A DNA stretch of 64,000 nucleotides. Origin: Streptomyces sp. NBC_01217. Its GTDB lineage: Bacteria > Actinomycetota > Actinomycetes > Streptomycetales > Streptomycetaceae. Made by a program: the position numbers and the translations under genes. Shown here in pieces: positions 8,966 through 17,100 of this stretch. Position 1 is the stretch's first letter; the number at the start of each line of letters is the position of its first letter. The notes under the pieces are model-generated. The model was not told the DNA's origin, ran no database searches, and was given only the letters and a program-made list of their open reading frames with translations. Location: the NCBI RefSeq assembly GCF_035994185.1, contig NZ_CP108538.1:992001-1056000 (forward strand), given 5' to 3'.

Positions 8966-10032
8966 CCGTCACCGGTTCCCCCGCGACAGAGGACGCGACC
9001 GCCTCGCCGGTCACCGTGCCGCCGTTCGCGGTGATCTCCGGTGCCCAGGTCCGGCGCGCCCTGCACGGGAACGAGAAGCGGATCGTGGAGCTGACCGAGG
9101 CCACCTACCGGGCGCACGGCGCCGGTGATTCGGTGAATCCGCCGTCGTACTTCCTGCGTTTCCCCGACCGTCCGTCCTCCCGGATCATCGCGCTGCCCGC
9201 CTCGATCGGCGGGACGGTGCGGGTGGACGGTGTGAAGTGGATCTCCAGCTTCCCGGAGAACGTGGCGGCCGGCGTCCCGAGGGCCTCGGCTGTGCTGATC
9301 CTCAACGACCATGACACCGGCTATCCGTTCGCCTGCCTGGAGAGCTCGATCATCAGCGCCACCAGGACGGCCGCGTCGGCGGCTTCGGCGGCGAACTGGC
9401 TCAGCCGCGACCGGCCGCGACCGGCGCGTGTCGGGTTCTTCGGGACGGGCCTGATCGCCCGCTACATCCACACCTTCCTGGTCGGCACCGGCTGGTCGTT
9501 CGACGAGATCGGTGTGCACGACCTGTCCGCCGACAGCGCGGCCGGCTTCCGGTGCTACCTGGAGCAGTCGGGCACCACCGGCCGGATCACCGTGCACGAC
9601 GGTGCCGAGCAGCTGATCCGCAACAGCGACCTGGTGGTCTTCGCCACCGTCGCCGGTCAGCCCCATGTCAGCGACCCCTCGTGGTTCGCGCATCATCCAG
9701 TGGTGCTGCATGTGTCGCTGCGCGACCTCGCGCCGGAGATCCTGCTCGCCTCGACCAATATCGTCGATGACATCGAGCACTGTCTGAAGGCCGACACCTC
9801 GCCGCATCTGGCCGAACAGCTCACGGGCGGCCGGGAGTTCCTGCACGGCACATTGGACGACGTGATGGCCGGGCGGGTGTCGGTTCCCGCGGACCGGACG
9901 GCGGTGTTCTCGCCCTTCGGCCTCGGGGTGCTCGACCTCGCGGTCGGCAAGTACGTCTACGACGAGGTGGTCCGCTGCGGGGAGTTGCACGTCGTCGACG
10001 ACTTCTTCCACGAGCTGAGCCGGTACGGATGA
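8962..10032 (+). CDS. sbnB: SbnB-like 2,3-diaminopropionate-forming dehydrogenase
   Basis: 356 residues of the ornithine cyclodeaminase/mu-crystallin family. The nucleotide-binding motif GFFGTGLIARYIHTF is at about residues 157-171. The conserved front half (NPPSYFLRFP, IIALPAS, VDGVKWISSFPEN, ASAVLILNDHDTGYP) matches SbnB rather than true ornithine cyclodeaminases. In staphyloferrin B synthesis SbnB oxidises N-(1-amino-1-carboxy-2-ethyl)glutamate to give L-2,3-diaminopropionate and 2-oxoglutarate. The pairing with an SbnA homologue just downstream and with a diamino-acid adenylation domain supports the same reaction here. Its start overlaps the oxygenase stop by 4 nt. Confidence 0.9.
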   Translation: MTVTGSPATEDATASPVTVPPFAVISGAQVRRALHGNEKRIVELTEATYRAHGAGDSVNPPSYFLRFPDRPSSRIIALPASIGGTVRVDGVKWISSFPENVAAGVPRASAVLILNDHDTGYPFACLESSIISATRTAASAASAANWLSRDRPRPARVGFFGTGLIARYIHTFLVGTGWSFDEIGVHDLSADSAAGFRCYLEQSGTTGRITVHDGAEQLIRNSDLVVFATVAGQPHVSDPSWFAHHPVVLHVSLRDLAPEILLASTNIVDDIEHCLKADTSPHLAEQLTGGREFLHGTLDDVMAGRVSVPADRTAVFSPFGLGVLDLAVGKYVYDEVVRCGELHVVDDFFHELSRYG

Positions 10033-10159
10033 ACGGACCGGGAGCCCCGGCATCCTGACCCGGGCCGGTCCCGGGAGGGACCGGCCGCACGGGCGAGAAG
10101 CCCGCCCACGGTCGGACGGACGTTCTGAAAGCGCTCTGCTCCAGACAGAGGAGATCATC

Positions 10160-11239
10160 GTGCCCGTCATATCCGTTCCCTACGCCTTCAACGAGGAGGA
10201 ACTCTATGTCGACCTCCGGCCGACCTTCGGGCACTCCCTCTTCCTGAAGTGCGAGGGCTTCAACTTCGCCGGCTCGATCAAGTTGAAGGCCGCCACCGAG
10301 ATGGTGGAGACCGCAGAGCGGGAGGGAATCCTGAGGCCGGACTCGATCCTGGTCGAGTCCTCCTCCGGAAACCTCGGCGTGGCTCTGAGCATGATCGCGG
10401 CGAGCAAGGGCTACCGGTTCCTGTGCGTGACGGACTCCCGAGGCAGCCTGTCGACCCGGATGATGATGGAGGCGTTGGGCAGCCAGGTGCACGTGATCGC
10501 CGGACAGGAGGCCAACGGCGGCTTCCTCAGCGCGCGGATCGAGTTCATCCGCTCGCTGTGCGCCTCCGACGACCGGTACGTGTGGCTCAGCCAGTACACC
10601 AATCCGAGCAACTGGAAGGCGCACTACCGCAGGACGGGACCGGAGATCGCCCGCCAGTTCCCGCAGCTGGACGTGCTGTTCGTCGGGGCCGGCACCACCG
10701 GGACGCTGATGGGCTGCGCGCGCTACTTCCGTGGGTGGCACCGGCCGGTGCGAATCGTCGCGGTGGACAGCGTCGGCTCGGTGTCCTTCGGCGGGGCGTC
10801 GGGCCGGCGGATGATTCCAGGGCTGGGGATGAGCATGCGCCCGCCTCTGCTCGACGAGTCCTATGTGGACGAGGTGATACGTGTCGAGGAGGCGGACACC
10901 ATCCGCACCTGCCACCGTCTGGCCAGGCGAGGCTTCCTGTTCGGCGGCTCCACCGGCACGGTGGTCAGCGGCGCGACGAGCTGGCTGGCCCGGCACGACG
11001 CGCCCGACATCACCTCGGTGGCCGTCAGTCCTGACCTCGGTGAGCGCTACCTCGACACCATTTACCAGACCAACTGGCTGCAGGATCTCTACGGCGACGA
11101 CGTACTCAACTCCGAGGAGGTGGCCGCCGGTGCCTGGGCCCCCGCCCCCGCACCACCGAAACGGTGGAGACGGCGCCTGGGCCTGCAGACCGGCGACCGC
11201 AACGGCGACCACCATCAGCTCCAGGACCGTCAGACCTAG
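10160..11239 (+). CDS. sbnA: SbnA-like PLP enzyme (diaminopropionate biosynthesis)
   Basis: 359 residues of the cysteine synthase/beta-replacement family. GTG at 10160 with AGAGGAG at 10147-10153. Lys41 in GSIKLKAA is the expected PLP lysine, SSSGNLG binds the substrate carboxylate, and GAGTTGTL cradles the phosphate of PLP. SbnA condenses O-phospho-L-serine with L-glutamate to give the SbnB substrate. The last roughly 30 residues (Ala/Pro, then a basic tail) go beyond the usual domain end. It follows sbnB after a 127-nt gap holding no other gene and closes the cluster; the next gene is on the opposite strand. Confidence 0.9.
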   Translation: MPVISVPYAFNEEELYVDLRPTFGHSLFLKCEGFNFAGSIKLKAATEMVETAEREGILRPDSILVESSSGNLGVALSMIAASKGYRFLCVTDSRGSLSTRMMMEALGSQVHVIAGQEANGGFLSARIEFIRSLCASDDRYVWLSQYTNPSNWKAHYRRTGPEIARQFPQLDVLFVGAGTTGTLMGCARYFRGWHRPVRIVAVDSVGSVSFGGASGRRMIPGLGMSMRPPLLDESYVDEVIRVEEADTIRTCHRLARRGFLFGGSTGTVVSGATSWLARHDAPDITSVAVSPDLGERYLDTIYQTNWLQDLYGDDVLNSEEVAAGAWAPAPAPPKRWRRRLGLQTGDRNGDHHQLQDRQT

Positions 11240-11279
11240 GGTCTCTCGTCCACCAAGCGGGTGATGACGGCCGCGGTGC

Positions 11280-11837
11280 TCAGCCGGTGGGCGCCAGCAC
11301 CGTCGTACGGCCGCCCAGCGCGACGGAGAACCCGTCCGTGACCTTGACCAGCGCCTCGGCGGCGCCCGGCGCGACGGTCAGCGTGCCGTCGTCGCCGACG
11401 GTGATGTCCTTGTCGAGCGTGAACCAGCCCGGGACGATGTGTGCGGCGCCCATCGAGCTCAGCACCGGGCGCAGCGCGTAGTCGATGGCCAGGACATGGG
11501 CCGTGCTGCCGCCGGTGGCCAGCGGCAGCACGGTCTTGCCGGTCAGCGCATACTGCGGGAGCAGGTCGAGCAGCGACTTCAGGAGCCCCGAGTAGGCGGC
11601 CTTGTAGATGGGGGTGCCGATGACCACCCCGTCCACCTGCTCGAACAGCGCGGTGGCCGCGACGACGGCCGGGTGCCGGAAGTCGGCGCCGAGCAGCGCG
11701 TCGGCGGGCAGGGTGCGCACGTCCAGCGGGGTCACGTCGTGGCCCTGGTGCCGGAGCCGGTCGTCCAGGTGGCGCAGAAGCCGTGCGGTGCGGGAGGTGG
11801 CGGAGGGGCTTCCGGAGACGGACAGAATGGCGGCCAT
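11280..11837 (-). CDS. ssuE: NADPH-dependent FMN reductase, SsuE family
   Basis: 185 residues with a flavodoxin-like fold: SVSGSPSATSRTARLL is the phosphate-binding loop, GTPIYKAAYSGLLKSLLDLLP the second flavin loop, and VLPLATGGSTAHVLAIDYALRP the third. SsuE-type enzymes supply reduced FMN to two-component monooxygenases. The remains of such an FMN monooxygenase lie two genes upstream on the same strand (12673-13620), so the three genes were probably once one sulfur- or xenobiotic-oxidising unit. It ends convergently 40 nt from the sbnA-like gene. Start ATG at 11837, preceded by AAAGG. Confidence 0.88.
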   Translation of the reverse strand: MAAILSVSGSPSATSRTARLLRHLDDRLRHQGHDVTPLDVRTLPADALLGADFRHPAVVAATALFEQVDGVVIGTPIYKAAYSGLLKSLLDLLPQYALTGKTVLPLATGGSTAHVLAIDYALRPVLSSMGAAHIVPGWFTLDKDITVGDDGTLTVAPGAAEALVKVTDGFSVALGGRTTVLAPTG

Positions 11838-11903
11838 GGGAAGACCTTTCGGGTTCGGGGGTCAGGAGTGACTACCGGGTGGGCCGGATCGGTTCGCCGG
11901 CGC

Positions 11904-12671
11904 TCACCATGCGCTCGGGTCCACCGCGATCACCGGCACCAGGTCGTTGCGCAGGGTCTCCAGGAAGGTGACGGTCTCGGCCGCGACCGAGCGGTGCTGC
12001 AAGTCGTTCAGGACGTCGTGATGCGCGCCGCGGACCACCGAAAGGCGGGCGCGTGGCAGTGACTTCGCCGCGCGGACGAGTGCGTCGCGATCCGCGAGCG
12101 GATCGGCGTCGCCGATGAGGATCAGCGCAGGGACGTCGACCTCGCTGTCGTACGCGGCCGTGAGCAGTGCGTCCGGCACCGCGTCGTCGAGCGAGCCCCG
12201 CCGGACCTCGGAGTCGTCGGTGAGCGTGCCCCGGTGGACGGGACAGAAGGTGCGTACGTCGAGTTCGTGGTCCCACGTACCGGCGGCGGTGGCCGCATGG
12301 CCCGGAAGCCCGGCGAGAACGACGGCGTCCGGCCGCGGGGCGGCAGGGGTCTCTTCCCGGCCGAGGAGCGCGGCGACGGCGCCGGCGCCGGTGCCGGCCC
12401 CCACCAGCACGACGGGGCGGACGACACCGTCCTGCGCCGCGGTGTCCTCGACGGCGTCGGCGAGCCGTGCGCCGAAGCGGATGAGCGAGCCGGTCAGGTC
12501 GTCGGCGTCGAGGTCCGGGGCGTCGACGACGCGGACGCGGTAGGCGTCGGCGGCGAGCCGCTTGCCGAACCGGGCGTAGGTCGCCCGGGTCTCGCCCCGG
12601 CCGGGCACCACGACGATCGTGCCGCGTGTGCGCAGACCCTCGGGTGCGTGATGGTCGGTGTACTCGGTCAT
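11904..12671 (-). CDS. Alpha/beta-hydrolase-fold protein
   Basis: 255 residues. The start is the ATG at 12671, one base after the stop of the upstream monooxygenase gene, so translation is probably coupled; longer starts would overlap that gene. The N-terminal beta strand TIVVVPGRGETRATYARFGKRL is the usual lid-side opening of the fold. The expected nucleophile elbow reads GAGTGAG, where Thr takes the place of Ser, so classical esterase activity is doubtful. IGDADPLAD and GAHHDVLNDL carry the late Asp and His. It sits between an FMN reductase and a broken FMN monooxygenase. Function beyond the fold cannot be given. Confidence 0.8.
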   Translation of the reverse strand: MTEYTDHHAPEGLRTRGTIVVVPGRGETRATYARFGKRLAADAYRVRVVDAPDLDADDLTGSLIRFGARLADAVEDTAAQDGVVRPVVLVGAGTGAGAVAALLGREETPAAPRPDAVVLAGLPGHAATAAGTWDHELDVRTFCPVHRGTLTDDSEVRRGSLDDAVPDALLTAAYDSEVDVPALILIGDADPLADRDALVRAAKSLPRARLSVVRGAHHDVLNDLQHRSVAAETVTFLETLRNDLVPVIAVDPSAW

Positions 12672-12672
12672 C

Positions 12673-13620
12673 TCATACTCCTGCGGATTGGGGCTCCGGC
12701 TCGGTCGCGGGCCGCCAGCCCAAGGCGGGTGCCACCTCGGTCGCGATGAGCTCAAGGGCTCGGATCGCGGCGTCGTGGTCGGGGACGGCGGGGTTGAACT
12801 GGGTGATCAGATCGGTTGCGAGGGGCAGGACCTTCTCCTGCACCAGTGCGGCGACGATCTCTTCGGGGGCGCCGTGGAACGAGTGGAAGCGGCGCAGCGC
12901 CTCGTCCCTCCCCAGGCCCTCGGGGAAGGCACCGCTCTGCGCCATGCGCAGAGCGGCCCGGTGGACGTCGTCGCCGATCTGCTGGAGCGCGGTGCGCCTG
13001 TCCTTCGCGGGGAACACGAACCGGGACAGCCCGATCCGTGGCCGGCGCGGCTGGTCCCAGGCGGCGAGGTACGCGTCCGCCCAGGGGCGCTGCACCTCGT
13101 CGGTGGGGGCGTCGAGGTCGTGCCCGCTGAAGTCGTACGCGCCGAAGGAACGGCCCAGGAGCGCGAGGTTGCGCTCGAAGCCGTTGTCCTCCTCGAAGAT
13201 CTCCCGCTCGCGGCGCCTGGCGGCTTCGTCGGTCGCGCCGCCGATCGGGCCGCCGTGGATGAAGACCTTGATGTGGTCGGGATTGCGCCCGTAGGAGGCC
13301 GTACGCCTCTTGATGTCGGCGTAGTACTCCTGCGCCTGCTCCAGGGAGCCGCCCGGGGCGTAGATGCCCTCGGCCACCCGCGCGGCGAGGTCGCGGCCCT
13401 CGTCGGAGACCCCGGCCTGGAATATGACCGGCTGTCCCTGGGGCGAACGGGAGAGGTTGAGCGGTCCTGCGACCTTGAAGTGTTCCCCGGCGTGGTTGAG
13501 TTCGTGCAGCTTCGCCGGGTCGAGGAAGACGTCGCGTGCCACGTCGGCCGGGAAGGCGTCGTCCTCGTAGGAGTCCCACAGGCCGCGGGCGACCTGGACG
13601 AACTCCAGGGCCCGGCCGTA
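12673..13620 (-). pseudogene. N-terminally deleted FMN-dependent monooxygenase (NtaA/SnaA/DszA type)
   Basis: The reading frame from 13620 down to the stop at 12673 encodes the C-terminal roughly two thirds of a luciferase-like monooxygenase: YGRALEFVQVARGLWDSYEDDAF, FLDPAKLHELNHAGEHFKVAGPLNLSRSPQGQPVIFQAGVS-type core, then the usual tail. The family is normally about 440 residues; here about 315 remain and the first 120 or so are absent. Homology stops abruptly at about 13620, where the opposite strand begins to encode a cupin that also lacks its start. A GTG or ATG inside (13542) could still make a short protein, but the FMN-binding N-terminal barrel strands would be missing, so it is very likely inactive. 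Confidence 0.8.
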
Positions 13621-13676
13621 GCGGACACCACATCCGCGCCGATGCCCTGGACGGCGACACAGCCCAGACCGGCGGC

Positions 13677-14039
13677 ATGCGCAGGTTCGCCGCCGTCAGC
13701 GGGAAGACCGTCGGCTCCGAGAAGCTGTGGATGGGCCAGACCCACGTGGCGCCCGCGACCTCCTCCTCCGACCACCACCACGGCGAATCCGAGACCGCGA
13801 TCCATGTGGTCAGCGGACACCCCGAGTTCGTCTTCCTGGACGCCTCGGGCGACGAACCGGAGGAGGTACGGCTGCGCACCTCACCCGGTGACTACATCTT
13901 CGTCCCGCCGTTCGTGCCGCACCGCGAGGAGAACCCCGACCCGGCCGAGGAGGCCGTGGTCGTGATCGCCCGCAGCACCCAGGAGGCGATCGTGGTGAAC
14001 CTCCCCCGCCTGTACGCGCTCCCGGCGGAGGAAGCCTGA
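13677..14039 (+). CDS. Cupin-domain protein, 5' end lost at a deletion junction
   Basis: 120 residues from ATG 13677. Recognisable cupin sequence already begins in frame at 13632 (IRADALDGDT), but no start codon precedes it, so the original beginning is gone. The metal site is visible as SSDHHHGE and, in the second cupin motif, PGDYIFVPPFVPHREEN. No ribosome binding site precedes the internal ATG. The gene faces away from the truncated monooxygenase and both stop being recognisable within about 12 bp of each other. The remaining double-stranded beta-helix may fold, but the gene is probably damaged. The specific function of this cupin family is not known to me. Confidence 0.65.
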   Translation: MRRFAAVSGKTVGSEKLWMGQTHVAPATSSSDHHHGESETAIHVVSGHPEFVFLDASGDEPEEVRLRTSPGDYIFVPPFVPHREENPDPAEEAVVVIARSTQEAIVVNLPRLYALPAEEA

Positions 14040-14105
14040 CGCAGGAGCCGGATCGCCGGTTCGATGTCGTACGGACCGGCTTTCGACCGCCGTTCGTGCG
14101 GGGTC

Positions 14106-17100
14106 TCAGCGGACGAGCCGGACCACGGGACGCAGTCGGGACGCGAGGTCGGCCAGCAGTTGTTCGGCCGGTGGCAGTACGCGCGGTCCGAGGGAGGCGG
14201 TGCCGACCGCGACGGCGACTCCGGCCCAGGCCAGTGGGCCCAGCGGCGTACACCCGAAGAAGTGACTGACGACGGGTGTCTGAACGAGGCCGACGAGCAC
14301 GGCGGCCGTACCGAGGGCCGTGGCCAGGACCAGCGGGCTGTGGCGGCGTCCGGCGACGGTCTGCGTGAGCTGGGCCCCGACCACACCGCACAGGGCCATG
14401 GTGCTGGTGCGTCGTGCAGAACCGGGGGTGAGGGTGCCGATGAGCCATGCGATGGCCGCGCCGATACCGGTGATCAGGCCGCGATGGCGGATCTGGCGTG
14501 TCAGCGGTTGCCCGAGGACGGCGAAGCCCACGGGTTCCGTGTCGGCCGCGGTGGGCTCGCCGGCAGGTTCCGGGTCGGGAGGGGTGACCGCGACCGCCAT
14601 CGCCGGGAACATGTCGGTGAGCAGGTTGACCAGCAGCAACTGACGTGTCGACAGCGGCGAAGTGCCGGACAGCAGTGTGCCCAGTACGGAGAAGCCGACC
14701 TCTCCGGCGTTCCCGCCGAGCAGGATGCTGATCGCGTCGGCCACGCTGCGCCACAGGGCCCGGCCCTCGCCGATGGCGTCGATGAGAACCGACAGTTCGT
14801 CGTTGGTGATCACGAGGTCTGCGGCGTTGCGCGCGGCTGCCGATCCGCGCGCGGCGATTCCGACGCCGACATCGGCGGCGCGGATGGCGGCGGCGTCGTT
14901 GGCGCCGTCCCCGACCATGCCCACGACGCAACCCGCCTCCCGGAGCGCCTCGATGACCTGGAGCTTCTGCTCAGGTGCGACGCGGGCCACGACGCCGCAG
15001 TCCCGGAGCAGACGGGCCCGTCCCGCCCGGTCCAGCGAAGCCAACTCGATGCCGGTGACGACCGTGACATCCGGGGGCCAGCCCAGGGCGACTGCCACGG
15101 AGCGGGCGGTCTGCGGGTGGTCGCCGGTGAGCATGACGGGTCGTACACCGACCTCTCCGAGACCGGCCACGAGCGGAGCGGAACTGGCGCGGGGGGTGTC
15201 GGCCAGCGCCACGAACCCGATGAGTTCCAGCAGTTCGAGGGGCTTGTCCAGTGCCTCCCTCGCCTCGTCGTCCGTCGCGAGACGGCGCTGGGCGACGGCC
15301 AGGAGCCGCAGGCCCCGGCCGGCGAGGGAGTGTGCCTCCTCGACGGCTGCCGGATCCGTGTCCGGGCAGCAGGGCAGCACGACTTCCGGCGCGCCCTTGA
15401 CGACCAGCATGCCGGCGCCGTCCGCTTCTCTTCCGGTGGCTGCTGCGTAACCCCGGCTCGCCTCGAAGGGCTGGGTTTGCACGGCGGTCCACCCCGCCTC
15501 GGGCGGGGCTGCTGCCAGGACCGCCTCGTCGGTGGCGTGCGCGTGGACTCCCGGCTGTTCGGCAACACGGGGGCAGGCCCGGGCGGCGATGCGGAGGATG
15601 TGTTCCGCCTCGGGGGCGTCGGCCAGGTGCTCGGTGCCTGTGCCGGCGATCAGGCGGACGACTCGCAACCGGTTCTCCGTGAGGGTCCCGGTCTTGTCGA
15701 AGCAGATGGTGTCCACGCGTCCGAGCGCCTCCAGGCTGCGTGGCGTGCGTACCAGGACGCCGAGCTTGCTCAGCCGCCGTGCCGCGGCCATCTGCGCGAC
15801 GGTCGCCACCAGAGGCATGCCCTCGGGTACGGCGGCCACCGCGACTGCCAGTCCGCCCTGGAGGGCTGTGCGCGCGGGGTGGCCGCGCAGCAGGGACAGC
15901 CCGGCCACCGCGGCGCCGCCTGCGAGGGTGAGCGGCAGCACCCGGCGGGTCAGCCGGTGCAGCCGTGTCTGAACCCCCGCCGAGGCGGGGACGCGGGCGG
16001 CGAGGGACGCCGCCCGGCCGGCTTCGGTCTGGTCGCCCGTGCCCACGACCACCGCCCGGGCTCGGCCCGCCACCACCGTGGTGCCTTCGAACACCATGCA
16101 GCTGCGGTCGGCGACGGACGCCTGCGGTACGGCGGCGACTTGTTTGCGGGTGGGCAGCGACTCGCCCGTCAGCGAGGACTCGTCCACCTCGAAGCCACTG
16201 ACCTCCAGCAGCCGCGCATCGGCCGGCACCACATCGTTGGTGCGCAGCTCGATCATCTCGCCGGGCGCCAGTCGTTCGGCCTCGACGACGGATGCCTCCC
16301 CCGCTGACGGGTGGGCGAGTCGCCGGGCGGTTCGCCGCTGCCCGGTCACCAGCGCGGACAGCGCCCGCTCCGCACGCAATCGCTGTACCCCGCCGACCAG
16401 GGCGTTCACCGCCACGGCGGTGATGACAAGGAACGCGTCCACCGCGGATCCCAGCAGAGCCTGCGCGGTGGCACCGACCACCAGGACCGGGGTGAACGGG
16501 TCGTCCAGTTCGGCCCACACGGCGTCGGCCAGACGCGCGCTCACCCGTGCGGGCGCGAAGACCGGGTGCGCGGCAGCGGCGCCCGCGATGTGGCCGGCCC
16601 GGGTCCGTACCGCCGTCAGGGCGGTGGGCGCGGCACGCGATGCCTTCGCCAGCCGGGCCATGACCTGCTCGGGCTGCAGTGCGTGCCAGGGCACCCGCGG
16701 AGTGGGGTGGGGGGTCGTACCGGCGGCCACACCGAGTGCGGCCCACCAGCCCATGACCAGGGCCGCGCCGGTGGCGATATTGACGGGGCTGAGCCGCACT
16801 TCGAGGGGGAAGGGAACACGCTGCGACCGGGCCCCCCGGGTGAGTACCAGCAGCTCGGAGAGCGTGGCGCCCGCCTCGGCGCAGAATTTGGCACGCCGGC
16901 TGACCGCCCGCGCCGCAGGCACGGCGGACAGCAGCCGCCACACGCCCTCCAGTCCGCGCAGGGGCAGAAGGTCGGCGCCCCAGACGACAGCGCTGCGTTC
17001 GTCGGTGACTGCGACGGCGACGTCGCTGCGCAGCAGTCCGTCGAGTACGTCATGGGCGGCGGCAGTCAACTTCCGTTGGGCTGCCGCCCGGTCGTGCGCG

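Noticed and set aside
14064..16307. + strand open frame of 747 codons opposite the P-type ATPase
   Set aside because: Gly/Arg/Gln-rich shadow of the ATPase gene, which has all catalytic motifs on the other strand.
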